In this document: positions 10,023 to 21,922 of the stretch, piece after piece | How positions within the stretch are numbered: position 1 is the stretch's first letter | How the letters are laid out: each line of letters begins with the position of its first letter | Origin: Leptobrachium leishanense | Lineage: Eukaryota; Chordata; Amphibia; Anura; Megophryidae | Direction of reading: 5' to 3' | Length of the DNA stretch: 64,000 nt | NCBI GenBank assembly: GCA_009667805.1 | Contig: CM019065.1 | Location: 18,934,611-18,998,610, forward strand | Translations under genes and position numbers: made by a program | The notes under the pieces: model-generated | Told to the model about the DNA's origin: nothing | What the model saw: only the letters and a program-made list of their open reading frames with translations | The model's database searches: none

Positions 10023-12885
10023 AGCCCAGCAACCTCATTCCCATCATCCCTCAGCGCCTGTCCTCTTTCTCCTGCGCCCTCTGGAACGCTCGCTCTGTGT
10101 GCAACAAACTCACAGCAATCCATGACCTCTTCCTTTCAAACTCCTTCAACCTCCTAGCTTTAACTTAAACCTGGCTAACTCCCTCTGACATGGCCTCCGT
10201 TGCTGCTCTCTCACATGGCGGTCTACACTTGAGCCATACCCCCAGACCGGGTGAAAGAAATGGTGGCGGGGTCGGGCTCCTGCTCTCTCCCACCTGCACC
10301 TACCAGCATCTCCCTCCACCCCCATCCCTCTCCTTCTTCTCCTTCGAGACACACTGCATCCGCCTGTTCTCTCCTCTGGCTCTCAGGGTGGCAGTCATCT
10401 ACCGCCCACCGGGACCAACCTCCCAGTTCTTTGACCACTTTGCTACCTGGCTTTCTCACTTCCTGTCTTCTAATCTTCCATGCCTAATTCTCGGGGACTT
10501 CAACATTCCCATTGATGATCCTTCCGCTGCCTCCAAACTTCTTTCACTCACGTCCTCCCTTGGACTCACACAATCCTCCCTCCTCCCTACCGCCACCTCC
10601 ACCGCAATGGTCAAGCTATTGAACTTGTCTTTTCCAACCTCTGCTCCATTTCTGAGTTCAACTGTCGCCCTTTCCCCATCTCTGACCACCACCTTCTCTC
10701 TTTCAACCCATCTGGACTTCCTAAACACCCTGCTCCCCCACCCCGCACACACACTCGCAGAAATCTACATGCTGTGGATCCCCATCAAGTCTCCAACCTA
10801 CTTCCCCACCTCCCTCACACCTCATCCTTCACCTGCCCTGATGCTGCCACTAATCACTACAACACTACGCTTATCTCTGCTCTAGACACTCGTGCTCCTC
10901 TTCGACTCTGTAAGGCCCCACACCGCCAGCTTCAGCCCTGGCACACCCTCCAGACTCGCTACCTGCAAAGATGCTCCCGCACTGCAGAGCGTGCCTGGAG
11001 GAAATCCCGCTCTGAAGCTGATTTTGTTCACTTCAAGTTTATTCTCCGGTCATAATCCTTCTTCTCATCTCTTATATCTACGCTGTCCTCCAACCCTAAA
11101 CAGCTCTGGTCCACCTTCAACACCCTCCTCTACCCACCTGCACCTCCCCCCACAGCTGCCTTCAGCGCTCAAGACCTGGCAGACTACTTCCTCAGTAAAA
11201 CTCTAACTATCAGAAGCAACATCCCAACACAAGATAGTTATCTGCCACCTCCACTCCCAGAAGCCCCCTCTGCCGCTTCCTCCCAGCCACTGAGGAGGAA
11301 GTCAATTCCTTATTGTCCTCCTCACATCTCACCACGTGCCCACTCGACCCCATTCCCTCACATCTAATTCCTCCCCTCTCCTCCTCCCTCACCCCTGCTC
11401 TCACACACATCTTCAACCTATCTCTCTCCACTGGCTCCTTTCCATCCGCCTTCAAACACGCACTAGTTACCCCTTTACTAAAGAAACCATCCCTCGATCC
11501 CAACTCTCCATCCAACTACCGCCCTGTATCCCTGCTTCCCTTTACCTTTAAGCTCTTAGAAAAACTAGTCTTCAACCGCCTTTCCCTCTTCCTGTCCTCC
11601 AATTCCCTACTTGACCCCCTGCAATCTGGCTTCTGTCCCCTACACTCAACTGAAACTGCCACCAAAGTCACCAAGACCTCCTAACTGCTAAAAAACACGG
11701 CCACTATTCTATTCTCATCCTGCTTGACCTCTCGGCTGCTTTTGACACTGTTGACCACCCCCTCCTTCTACAGACCCTCAACTCTCTGGGTCTCGGTGAC
11801 ACTGCACTCGCTTGGGTTGACGCCTATTTATCCAACAGGTCCTTCTGTGTGTGCTTTGCTGGTAACTCCTCCTCTTCATTGCCTCTATCTGTTGGTGTAC
11901 CTCAAGGCTCTGTCCTTGTCCCACCACCTAAAGATCAACATGTCAAAGACTGAACTCCTACTTATTCCTCCCTCCAATGCCTCCCCACCTCCTGACTTCT
12001 CTATCACGGTGGAGGGTATCACCATCTCCCCATCAAACCAAGTTCGCGGTCTTGGAGTTACACTTGACTCTGCTCTTTCCTTCATCCCCCACATCAAGTC
12101 TCTTTCCTCCTCCTGCCGATACCAACTGCGTAATATTTCCAGAATTCGGCCATTTCTTACCGCTGTCACCACAAAACAACTCATACACGCCCTGGTAATC
12201 TCCCGACTCGACTATTGCAATAATCTCTTATCTGGCCTCCCTCTGTCCCGCCTCTCCCCCCTACAATCCATCCTGAACGCCTCCGCCAGGCTAATTCACC
12301 TCACCCGCCGCCCTGTCTCTGCCGCTCCCCTCTGCGAGTCCCTTCACTGGCTCCCCATCCACTGCAGAATTAAGTTCAAAATCCTTATCCTTACCTACAA
12401 AACCCTCACTAACTCAGCTCCCCACTACCTGTCCTCACTAATCACCAAATACACCCCAGCCCGCTCCCTAAGGTCAAACAGTGACCTGTGCCTAGCTTCT
12501 CCCCGCATCACCTCTTCCCATGATAGACTGCAGGATTTCTCACGCGCAGCCCCCACTCTCTGGAACGCTCTCCCTCGTACTGTCAGACTTTCCCCTGACT
12601 TCTCTTCCTTCAAATGCTCCCTTAAAACGGTCCTATTTAGGGAAGCCTACCACCCAACTCACTGACGCAACCATCAATCACTCTCACCTTACAGTCCTCT
12701 CCTCCTGTTTCCAACCCCAACCCTCCCAGATTGTGAGTTCCTACGGGAATAGGGCCCTCATCTCCTCCTGTACTGTTTGTCAAATGTTGTTCAATGTATT
12801 GTAACCCTGTCTATACTGTGCCTATTGTACAGCGCTGCAGAATATGCTGGCGCTTTATAAATAAAGAATAATAATAATAATAATA
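10023..12885 (+). mobile_element. L2-clade (CR1/L2 superfamily) LINE, internally deleted
   Basis: The endonuclease part shows WNARSVCNKL, WLTP, YRPPG and LILGDFNIP; the catalytic Glu of the ETWL motif is a TAA stop (near 10168). RT shows [22 protein letters not shown] and VGVPQGSVL. The frame then jumps straight to [14 protein letters not shown] at about 11930, so the segment carrying the YADD catalytic box is deleted. The C-terminus (CNNLLSGLP, LHWLPI, SRAAPTLWNALP) is present. The 3' end GCGCTTTATAAATAAAG followed by (AAT)n is typical of this LINE group. Several frameshifts; dead copy. Confidence 0.88.
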
Positions 12886-12887
12886 AT

Positions 12888-13127
12888 TTGATCTGGATAC
12901 AGAGTCTGCCGGGAGCCTTTATGCAGGATGCTTCAGCACTGGACACAATACCACAAATCTCAGCCACCATCATCTTCCAGCTTTCTCTCTCTTGCTTCCT
13001 CTCTTGCAGCCCTGCCTCCACACACAAAACCAGAGCCACACAGTCTTGAATCTGAGAGCAAACAGAAGGTCGCCATCTGCTGGTTACTACATAGAAACTG
13101 CAGGGTAGTAGAATTACTGTACTCCAG

Positions 13128-13130
<3 letters not shown>
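12888..13130 (-). repeat. 5' LTR remnant of element A
   Basis: About 240 bp matching 3427-3669 of the 3' LTR in the same orientation with about five differences. It abuts a (TA)n run exactly where the LTR tip would be (CCCTGGAG at 13129), and on the other side meets the tail of the L2 LINE. It marks the original 5' end of element A. Confidence 0.75.

Positions 13131-13193
<63 letters not shown>
13131..13193. repeat. (TA)n microsatellite
   Basis: TA dinucleotide run with one CA interruption, flanking the 5' LTR remnant. Confidence 0.95.
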
Positions 13194-13197
<4 letters not shown>

Positions 13198-13464
13198 AAA
13201 ACCAAGGGTCCCAGCACTCCACATACCACGGTGCTTGCTCCAGTGACACTAATCAAGCTGTAGAGTAAAATATAGAAAATCAAGAAAAAAGCTGTATATA
13301 TTGAGAGTGAGCATAAAGGTCATAAATATATGGCCCTGCCAATTAACCGGGCCTAACCCACTCAGGAATAAAGAAAAAAAAACACACAAGACCTAGGAAG
13401 AGTAAGGAGACTACTCCCACACTCCCTAACCAGGGACATGGTGCCAAATATAATCACAGGATAA
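13194..13464. other. Intronic sequence without recognised features
   Basis: No ORF or known element was recognised. The text GGGTCCCAGCACTCCACATA at its start looks like a dispersed-repeat end but could not be placed. Confidence 0.5.
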
Positions 13465-13751
13465 GGCTAGTGTCAGACGAGCGCACCTAGTGCGTCCGTG
13501 CGCCCGCACTTACCGGCGCCCGTTGCAGCTGCGTGATGCAGTGACGGGGCCAGTCACATGCTTGTGTGCGCGCAGCAAGCGTCTGTGTAGCGAATCTCTC
13601 CGTTGATGCGCTAGAAAGTGTGTCAACGGAGTCGCAAAGCGTGATCCTCCATAGGAGAATAGCGATTTGCACAGCTGAGTGCACTCAGCGGCAGCAGAGA
13701 GTAGAAGGAACGTCCGCTCTCACTCTGCAGTGCGCTCGTCTGATACGAGCC
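13465..13751. mobile_element. Harbinger-like MITE
   Basis: Ends GGCTAGTGTCAGACGAGCGC and the complement of GCGCTCGTCTGATACGAGCC, flanked by TAA (left) and TTA (right). The tips resemble those of 811-1236. The flanking trinucleotides are not identical, so the target duplication is imperfect. Confidence 0.6.
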
Positions 13752-13990
13752 TTAGGTAAGCCCTCAGACCACAGTCTTTATTGAAGGAAAATAATAAACA
13801 GAAATATATCAAACAACAACCAGACACCAAATCTTAAAAGAAAGGTACATATAGGTCAGAAATGAAGCTTCAAATAGGACACTTCCACGGTGGCTTGAAA
13901 GTACCTCTTTACACAGAGTGAAAATTCCCTGAGCAATTACTGTCACAGACCAAATTAGTAAATTGGATTGAATTATCTTGGATCAGTTAC

Positions 13991-14100
13991 CTGAATACAT
14001 AATCCGCTTGGTCGATTTCAGCGCCACAGCAGCTGTTTCGTAAAATGCCCCCGTTCCCCACGACAGCGCAGCTTCTGATTGGCTTATTAAAGATCGAGGT
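13991..14100 (-). CDS. st8sia6-like: ST8SIA-family sialyltransferase, L-sialylmotif exon (110 bp)
   Basis: Minus-strand exon with acceptor CGTTCCCTCCACAG|ACC at 14101/14100 and donor TTCAG|GTAACT at 13991/13990. It starts in phase 0, matching the phase-0 end of the exon at 27645, and reads 36 codons plus 2 nt. It contains the start of the large sialylmotif: SCAVVGNGGIL, then SxCGAEID and DYVF. This motif binds the CMP-sialic acid donor, and its first Cys pairs with the S-motif Cys in known sialyltransferases (family knowledge). The 2-nt remainder AG would make Arg with the next exon, expected to start with the Cys-Asn-Leu-Pro-Pro part of the motif; that exon lies beyond position 1. The motif fixes the family with high confidence; the paralogue is less certain. 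Confidence 0.92.
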
Positions 14101-14390
14101 CTGTGGAGGGAACGAGTCAATTGTTACAATTTTATCACTTTTAATTCTATATCTGGAACTTTTATTAAATAAAAAAACAACAGACATTTAAGCAAACATT
14201 ACTACCATCACCTTGGTGTTTAGGGTGCAGCTGTTTCAACAACACATGGGGGTGACAAGGTTGGGTCCAATGAAATGTGAAGGCTGGGACAGATACAATG
14301 GAATGTGAAGGCTGGGAGAACACTGGTAAGGTGGTTCCCGGCGAGTGGCGAAGCTGTATGCTGGCGGCCGCTCGTAGGGAGAGCTGAGGG

Positions 14391-15060
14391 CAAATATATC
14401 CATGTGAGCTGGGGCAAATATATCCATGTCAGCTGGGGGGCAAATATATCCATGTGAGCTGGGGCAATATATATATATCCATGTGTGAGCTGGGGCAGTA
14501 TATCCATGTGTGAGCTGGGGGCAATATATCCATGTCTGAACTGGGGGGCAAATATAAGCATGTGTGAGCTGGGGCAAATATATCCATGTGAGCTGGGGGC
14601 AATATATCCATGTGTGAGCTGGGGCAAATATATCCATGTGAGCTGCGGGCAAAATATATCCATGTGAGCTGGGGCAAAATATATCCATGTGAGCTGGGGG
14701 CAATATATATCCATGAGATGAGCTGGGGGAAACATATATCCATGTGAGCTGGGGGAAATATATATATCCATGTGAGCTGGGGCAATATATCCATGTGAGC
14801 TGAGGGAAAATATATCCATGTGAGCTGGGGGCAATATATATACCCACGTGTGAGCTGGGGGCAGTATATCCATGTGCAAGCTGGGGGCAATATATCCATG
14901 TTTGAGCTAGGGGCAAATATATCCATGTAAGCTGGGGCAAATATATCTATGTGTGAGCTGGGGCAATATATCCATGTGAGATGGGGCAATATATATCCAT
15001 GTGAGCTGGCGGCAATATATATCTATGTGAGCTGGGGGCAATATATATCCACATGAGCTA
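14391..15060. repeat. Minisatellite, about 24-bp unit
   Basis: About 27 imperfect copies of a unit whose complement is AGCTC-ACAT-GGATA-TATT-GCCCCC; lengths vary by TA and G expansions. Long ORFs cross it in several frames only because the unit lacks stops. It shares a core with the minisatellite at 28800-29660. Confidence 0.95.
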
Positions 15061-15179
15061 ATATTATCTTTTTTATATTGCAGGAAAAAAAGTAAAAATA
15101 TAGATCTTTTTTTGGGGGGAGGGGGGCCCTTCATGGATTCTTGCACCAGGGCCCTCAGGTTTCTAGTTACGCCACTGGC

Positions 15180-15415
15180 TGGAGTGGTCACAAAGACTAG
15201 GAGGTACACTATGTATGTGGTAACAAGGCTGGAGTAGTCACAAAGACTAGGAGATACACTATGTGGTAACAAAGGCTGGAGTAGTCACAAAGGCTACACT
15301 GTGGGGTAACAAAGCTGGAGTAGTCACAAAGGATAGGAGATACACTATGGGGTAACAAGGCTGGTGTAGTCACAAAGGCTTGGCGATACATTATGGGGTG
15401 ATGAGGTAGGGTAGA
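15180..15415. repeat. Minisatellite, about 45-55-bp unit
   Basis: About five degenerate copies built around GGCTGGAGTAGTCACAAAG and AGGAGATACACTATG. The sequence between it and the previous array contains a GGGCCCTCAGGTTTCTAGT phrase typical of dispersed vertebrate repeats. From 15420 to about 15870 nothing was recognised. Confidence 0.85.
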
Positions 15416-15872
15416 CATAATGAGGTGCCGAAAGAACAAAAGATTTCTATCACATGTGCTCAAAATTCTCTCTTAGAAGTATAAGTCCGACAGCCCACGA
15501 CATGGCAAATCTCAATCGGTTCTGCACTAAACCCACTGTGAAAATTAAAAAAAATTGTGAGAGATATACTTGTGAAAAAATAATACATATGTAAGAAAAA
15601 TTGCAATGAAGGGCCCTAATAAAGAGAATGACTTGCAAATAAATCTGAAAGTTTCAATTTCGATTTTAAGCATGTGCTGCTAAACATTACCAATTGATTA
15701 AACATGTAAAATTATTCCCGTTTTATCGTCCAAACCTTTGTTTATATACAGTATTATATGACTAAGGAAATACATAATTTTAATTACAATTGGAAAAGTT
15801 AATCGGATTTTGGAGCATTGAGCTTAATGAATAAAATGACAATATATAAAACACTGAACATTAAATAGACAT

Positions 15873-16520
15873 TTTTTTGTAAATATAATTTTATTATCAA
15901 GAAATACAGTATATAACATCATCATACATAAGTCATACGACAGACATTTATAATATTTATAAAAAGAAGGACAGACAAGGTAGAGAATGAGAGGGGGATC
16001 GCCCAAACCCGAGAAAAGGAGAAAGAAGGGGAAAGAGATGGAAAAGAAGAGAGGAAGGCAATTGAAATTAAAGTGAGGAGGGCATGTGATTTTGGTAGCA
16101 TTAGTATAACATTTCAACAGTACTGGAAAGACAATATGGATCCCAGCGTATCTTGCATTGTGGAAGGTCTAACTTCCTATCTCTGTCCTGGCTCAGTTCT
16201 AACCCATCTGCTCCAGCCAGGGGGTCCAGGTTTTGTAGTAAGCAGGCAAAGTGTGACTAGAGATGGCCATGTGCTCGTCCATAATTTGTACATCTGTTTT
16301 CGGGGTAAATTTTCAAAAAGGGGGGAATTGTCGGGCATTTCCAATGTTTGGCTAAAACTCGGCGGGCTGCAAGGGTAATCCTAGCTGTCACCTTGTTTTC
16401 TTGCCACGTCAAGTCTGGAAAAGGTCTAGTCAGTAAATAAGCCCAAGGGTTCATCGAAGTCACTGTTGGTAAGACTACCTGGAGAAGAGTATTTGTCTCA
16501 ACCCTGATGAGCAGACTCAT
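15873..16520 (-). mobile_element. L1/Tx1-type LINE, 3' end of ORF2 and 3' UTR
   Basis: On the minus strand 16520-16100 reads through NPWAYLLTRPFPDL, ITLAARRVLAKHWK and, after a frameshift, YYKTWTPWLEQM. This is the C-terminal tail pattern of Tx1-like L1 ORF2 proteins of frogs and fish (family knowledge). It is followed by a pyrimidine-rich 3' UTR and an A-rich tail near 15873. Strongly 5' truncated. Confidence 0.6.
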
Positions 16521-16852
16521 GCGAAACTCACGACGGACGTGCTAATTGTTTCTTCTCTCTTCCCTCTTCTATGTGCTGAACATATGTTTGATAATCGAAT
16601 CTCCACTTCCACTGATATTCTCTATTATAGATAGCAACGGACTATTTATATTATTGTAAGTCAGATATGTGTTAATCCCACCCACAGTCACCATTTATGA
16701 GAGTTACTGCATTTGCCTTATTGTTCTACATTCAGCAATCGGCACATGCAAAGTTTAACCATATGATCTATGGACAGGGGTGCACTTTGTCTTTACACAG
16801 GGAATTCTGAACATAATCATATCACAAGGGCTGTCCAATCATTAAGTTTCAG

Positions 16853-18241
16853 CAGTGCTTTTTTTCTGCGAAAATAGGTGGGGGTACTATCAGGTCCGGG
16901 GAAAAACTGAGTATTATGACTATTTTCATGTCCTAATAAACAATAGTTTATTTTAAGGGAGACACTATAAAGGGAACCATATTTTTTAATACTGTGTTCC
17001 ATTAAATGAACTACAACTATTGTTGTAACCCTATCCACTAAGTGCCTCTGTTACAAGAAAAGTCTGTATTTCAGTACAGTTAGCTGTTTTTTTTGTTGAG
17101 AATGTATGAGCTCCACAGCAATGAAACTCACAGTAATGTGCAGTGCTTATGAGCTCCACAGCAATAAAACTCCACTATCAACCAAGTACTGTTTGAATAA
17201 TATTTAGGGACTCCTTTGAGAGGGTGTTTGACCTTGAGAACACCCCCACAAATGGTGGTAACAGCAGGGCCAGGTGAATATACCTGTGTTGCCAGATCTG
17301 ATATTTTTTAAATGCTGGTTTGAAGTGTATTTGGAAGCAGCAGCAGTTTTTTCTTTGTTCTGAGGCCAGCCTGTCACTGAGTCCCTGCAGGGCAATGCAG
17401 CCACGACTTAAATTTCCACCTTCTCACCTTCCAGGGTGCACCACACACTGTCTGGAACTGCTGGGGAGGGTAGCGGTAGGGTGGCAGTGTAGACTTCTTT
17501 TGGCATGACCTCCTCTTGACATCAGAGGGGGCCAGGCACCAGCAAGGAGGAAGGGACCAGGAGGAGAGAGCGAGCACAGGCTTCCGTATCCAGCACCGCA
17601 GGGGAGTCTGCTCTCTGACCTGGCAGATACAATGCAGCTCGCTGGGCACCAGCTGCATCTTAGAGGAGGAGCAGCAGGGACACGGCACCAGGCAGATAGT
17701 TTTTAAACTATCAAGGCAAGTTACCCGTCAAGGCAATTGACCAGAGATTCAATTATTTTTTCACCCCCTCCTGGTCTTGCGCTGTTAGGCAGCCACCTGT
17801 ACCGCCTTACAGTGCCAGCTCCTCTGATCACACCGCTTGCCTGACAATCCGCAGTTCTGGCAGATGTGTGTAAACATGCTGCACCCCCCCTCCCCATTCT
17901 GTTCAAAGTTTCAGCGGCTGCAGAGAGAGGGGGGTGCAGCATGTTTACACACATCTGCCAGAGCTGGGGCACTGAAGAAACAGAGGGGAGATTTTATTTA
18001 ACCAGCCCTCCCTTGTCACTTACTGGGAGAAGAGGAGGGTTATCGGTCCCTGCATACACTCCTGACAATCGGAAGCATTCAGGATCAACATGAGCTGCCG
18101 AGCGTTCCGATTCTCCACAGCAGGAGGAGGGAGGAGCATCATGCTCTCTCCTGTTAGTTTAGGTTAGTGGTGAGGTGCCGGTACTGAGTGGTGAGGTGCC
18201 GGTACTGAGTACCGGCGTGTACCTCCTGAAAAAAGGCCCTG
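16853..18241. mobile_element. hAT element, non-autonomous, 1389 bp
   Basis: Tips CAGTGCTTTTTTTCTG (left) and the complement of CCTCCTGAAAAAAGGCCCTG (right), with a perfect 8-bp target duplication AGTTTCAG at 16845-16852 and 18242-18249. The interior contains GAGCTCCACAGCAATGAAAC repeats and a GAGGTGCCGGTACTGAGT doublet shared with the copy at 35671-36520. No transposase recognised. Confidence 0.92.
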
Positions 18242-18599
18242 AGTTTCAGACAGTTGCACTGCTTCACCGGGTGCCGTTCTCCAGTATAGATGAGATGGAA
18301 TAATTGAGGGAACTTTCCCCTTCCTTTATGTACATCGGTCCAGTGTGATGCAAATTGTTGTTCAGGTCCTGTACATTTAGTCTTCTGTGTTATTATTCTT
18401 TGCATATTTTGTGTGGTTTTACCACGTTCTATCAATAAAACTTTTTTATTTTTATTTTTTGAGGTGCTTTCTCATCCTTTTTGTGTATCATTGTGATCTG
18501 TGTGGTTTTCAATTCCTAAGGTTTTCATGGCCAATCCTGAACCGAGGACCAGTCTTGATCCAGGCGTGGAAGTGGTGGGGCTGGCCCCAGGTCCTCCAA

Positions 18600-19560
18600 A
18601 GCCTGTGGCACTGATAGGTCTAAAAGACGTAGGAGACCTTTAGCTTGGTAGAGGTGAGAGAACGTGTAAGTGTGGTTGTTTTTTTGTAAAAAAAAGGGAA
18701 GCCCCAGGCATAGTTTATATCATGTTGTCGGAGGATCCCCGTAACTTCCCTCCACTCCTTCCGGCGTGCCAGGGTTGTAGGGGATAAGTCCTGATAAAAA
18801 GAGAGGGGAGATCCATCGTAATCCACGTTCTGATCCCTAGTGACGTTCAGTAGGGTTTCTTTGGTGAGGTAATAATGGAATCATGCCACCACGTCCCGAG
18901 GCGGCGCAGTCTTATTTGCGTCTAGGGCCCAGGGTCCTTCGTATGCGGTCAAAAAGCAGCTTTACCTGGGGGAGGTCAGGGAGAAGGCATTTTACTATGC
19001 CTGTTAGCGTGGGTTGTGGTTGATTGCCCGGTATCGACTCAGGTAGGCCCCGAAGGCATATGTTGTTGCGGCGGGAGCGATTAGACTGATCTTCGAGGGC
19101 ATCTTGCAGAAACTGGACCCTTGTCTTTACAGCATCCGCGTGGGCCGCCAGGGTGTTACAGTGATTTATAAGCTGTTTCGCCCTGTCTGTCTACGAGTCT
19201 GGCGGTCCGCTCACCTACTTCCTGGATGTCTGTGGAGATGCATCTGGAGGTCTTCTCTAGCTCTGCTGCTATGAAGGACTTCAGGCCTAGGATGTCTGCT
19301 CTGGTAGCAGGACATGCCTCTAAATCGTGGTCCCCGAATGCAGGGTCGGGTCTGGCGCCATTTTGAGAGATGTCTCCATGCCAGGCCAGCCAATGATGCA
19401 AAAAATCGGCGCCACAGTGATTTTGGTGTCTTTTTTTTGCCTTGGGTATGCGCTTCTTGGCTGTGGAGTGGAGGTCCCCCTGTGTGATTTTTGCAGGCTT
19501 AGGGGCTAGTTGGAGCAGCGATTCAGCGTGTTTAAGCGAGAGCTCCCTCACTCAGCATTC
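18600..19560 (-). pseudogene. L1/Tx1-type LINE ORF1 (coiled-coil, RRM-type nucleic-acid-binding protein)
   Basis: Minus-strand text runs DIQEVGERTARL (coiled-coil), then in a shifted frame DQSNRSRRNNICLRGLPES, FDRIRRTLGPRR, and finally YDGSPLSFYQDLSPTTLARR with EWREVTGILRQHDINYAWGF. This series (coiled-coil, RRNN-x-R-x-RG-x-PE, then the C-terminal domain) is the L1 ORF1p layout. Several frameshifts and one stop (RRK*). The neighbouring 18250-18600 holds no recognised sequence, and ORF2 does not follow, so the element is truncated or deleted. Confidence 0.8.
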
Positions 19561-19954
19561 ATCTCCTTTGTCGGCTCAGCTCCGCCCCAATCAACATTTA
19601 TTTTTAAAAGTACAAAAATTCCAGAATATGAAAGGTATAAGTGTGAGGAATTAAAATGCACAGGGGCGTGGCTTGTCCATGATGTGGGTGGAGTCTAGAG
19701 ACTCCAACTATAGACATCACCACCACCTGCCACTGGCTTTGCTGCCCTTTTCTATGAAATCTAGATAGTTTCGGTGAGTCCTTGCACTATAACCACTCTG
19801 ATACCATGAAGCTGGTTGGTGCCGCGAGACACTTTCTACATCTTCTATTGAGTTTGAAGTGTGAAAATAATACAAAAGACACAACAAATACAGATAATAT
19901 TGAATATACTGTAGCTACAACACCATTCCAGTGCCTTGAAAGGAATGGTAATCA
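19561..19954. other. Intronic sequence without recognised features
   Basis: Possible 5' UTR of the L1-type element followed by anonymous sequence up to the target site of the Gmr1-type element. Confidence 0.4.
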
Positions 19955-19959
19955 CAGAG

Positions 19960-20733
19960 TGTCACGGAACGGACATGAGAGCTCTTTTCAGCGAGCCACA
20001 TGACTAAAGACTGAACCCTTTTTAAAGACCATTTTTCCGGTTTTGGTTTTGGTTTTGCATGTGAGCCTATGGACCTCTTATTTTCTTGCTAGATGTGGTT
20101 TTATTGGTGTGAAGTAATAAAAATGTACCCTGTATGATGTGACTGTAAAAGTATGAAAGAAACTGTTTGTATGTGTTTTTCCCCGTCGCCATTTTGCTCA
20201 TCCCAGCATGGTCTCACAGGACAAAGGATCTCAGGCCCCAAGATGGAGGATACAGCAAGCCAGCTGATTTGAGGCTTTTCCAAGACCTCATCTGCCTAAT
20301 CCCCTGGACAATGGGGGAGCCTGAAAGGGACCTGATTGGCTCCTTTCCCAGCCTCCTGTTCCCTATCAGTGCTGGTTGTGTGGGTGGGGGAGTTGGTAAT
20401 CTGTTTGTGTGAAGTTGTATAAATGACCCTGTTGAAACCCATAAAATTCAATTCACTGTTTTAAAGCATACAGCCACGTCTGGTGTCTTCATTTCAGAGC
20501 TACAATCACTATTGCAGGAGACACTCAGCGGTCTCCTGCATCACCACTCAACCCAGGAACGGGATGCCCAAGGCAACACCGCACCATCTCTCCAGACGCC
20601 GGACCAACGCCATTTCATCCTCCAGGCCGCTCGAGACGCCGAGTGCCGTGCCACTAGGTAGTCAGGCTGGATGCCATCAAAGGGGGGGGGGTCAGATAGA
20701 GCAGGACCGCAGGCGGACTTCCATCCCGCCACA
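19960..20733 (+). repeat. 5' LTR of Gmr1-type element
   Basis: TGTCACGG ... GCCACA, 774 bp, matching 25247-26023. Holds a TATAAA at 20418-20423 (possible promoter) and AATAAA at 20116-20121. The segment 20333-20368 is in opposite orientation to its counterpart in the 3' LTR. Confidence 0.95.
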
Positions 20734-20734
20734 C

Positions 20735-20752
20735 TGGTGGCAGCGGTGGGAT
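20735..20752 (+). other. Primer binding site, tRNA-Leu type
   Basis: TGGTGGCAGCGGTGGGAT begins one base after the 5' LTR. It is the complement of the 3' end of vertebrate tRNA-Leu(AAG)-type molecules including CCA. Confidence 0.85.
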
Positions 20753-20784
20753 TGCTCTTTGAATCCCCAGAAAAAGCACTCCGC

Positions 20785-21819
20785 ATGGCAGGGTACGCCA
20801 GCTACAAAAAAAGACACCCTGCGGGGCATCCTGGAGAGCCGAGGAGGCACCCTGGGCTCAAAAAGTAAAGCCGCCCTGATCGAGGAACTGCAGGAAATGG
20901 ACCAGGGAGCCGTGGGCACGCCAACCTTACCACCCACCCAGGCATTGGTCCCAGAAGATCCCTTCCAAAGGAAAGTGCGGCAGCGGGTAGCCCTCTTCGG
21001 AGCCGCCCCGTCAGAAGCCGCTATACACAACGCCATCCAGGAGATCCGGCAAGAAGAGGAACGAGACAAGGGGCACCAGCATGAACTTCGGTTGGCCAAA
21101 ATGCAGAACCATAGGGTTGAGAGCCCCAACCCAGAACAATCAGCGGGCCGGAAGGTGCCCTTCCAGGCATTTAAAACCTTCAGTGAGGCGGAGGAAGAGA
21201 TTGAAAGCTTCCTCCAGGACTTTGAGCGGTTGTGCCAGGTACACGAGGTCCAACGCTCCGCTTGGGTCGGTATTCTGGCCTGTAAATTGACAGGTCGAGC
21301 TGCAGAGGCATATCGGACCGTTCCGGACGAAGAGGCCAAGAACTATGACTCTGTAAAGCAAGCTTTACTGAGCCGCTTTGCCATCACTCCTGAAGCCAGC
21401 CGGGTGAAGTTCCGAAACTCACGCCAGCCCAACGGCACAACGCATGTAGAGTGGGCCCATCAGCTACAACGAGACCTAAAGACTTGGTTCCTGGGGAGCA
21501 AGGCCAGAACGGTGGAAGAAATCACCCAGCTGCTACTACTGGAACAATTTTTTGAACACACCGCCATAGCAGTACGGGAGTGGGTACGGGACAAGAAACC
21601 CCAGACGGTGCAGCAAGCTGCTACCTGGGCAGACGAGTACACAGACACGAGGAAACCCAACGGGGGTGAACGACCCCCACCCCCTCGACCCGCACTACCT
21701 GCCCCTCCCCCGGAGCCGTCGACCCGCTGGCCCGCAGTCAGACCGGCGAGCTTCCAAACTCGGCAGCCAACATCCGCTGTTACGGATGCGACCAGGTGGG
21801 GCACTACCACCTGAATTGC
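20785..21819 (+). pseudogene. Gag of Gmr1-type element with SCAN-like capsid and CCHC knuckle
   Basis: Likely ATG at 20785 (MAGYASYKK); an extra A in a run of seven near 20812 shifts the frame, after which the reading continues as KDTLRGILESRGG. A coiled-coil stretch (IQEIRQEEERDKGHQHELR) precedes a capsid C-terminal domain with FLQDFERLCQVHEV, GRAAEAY and LLSRFAITPEA...KFRN. This resembles the SCAN domain of vertebrate zinc-finger proteins, which is thought to derive from Gmr1-like Gag. A Pro-rich linker follows. The zinc knuckle C-x2-C-x4-H-x4-C (CYGCDQVGHYHLNC, 21778-21819) lies in another frame after a second indel. Confidence 0.87.
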
Positions 21820-21922
21820 CCCCACCGACCCCCCATTTCGCGGGCCCCCACCCGAGCACCACCCGCGACTCACTGCTACCACACCGAAACCCCGTGGTTG
21901 GACTCCCCCGGAAGAATGGGGG

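Larger units (their letters stand above)
2786..13130 (-). mobile_element. Ty3/Gypsy element A with PNMA-like Gag, minus strand, heavily nested
   Basis: Reading on the minus strand: 5' LTR remnant (13130-12888), Gag C-terminal region, zinc knuckle, protease, reverse transcriptase, RNase H, integrase, 3' LTR (3674-2786). It is homologous throughout to plus-strand element B (42227-50167). Later insertions: an L2 LINE and a piggyBac copy (9327-12885), which together with deletion removed most of the 5' LTR and the Gag N-terminus; a foreign block at 4800-5590 replacing part of integrase; and a hAT MITE at 3923-4105. Both outer ends abut (TA)n runs, so the target duplication cannot be read. The Gag capsid family is that of the vertebrate PNMA genes, which are considered domesticated from this Gypsy lineage (family knowledge). 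Confidence 0.85.

Noticed and set aside
14220..14989. Minus-strand ORFs of 186-234 residues with MDI and QLTW repeats
   Set aside because: Translation of the 24-bp minisatellite.
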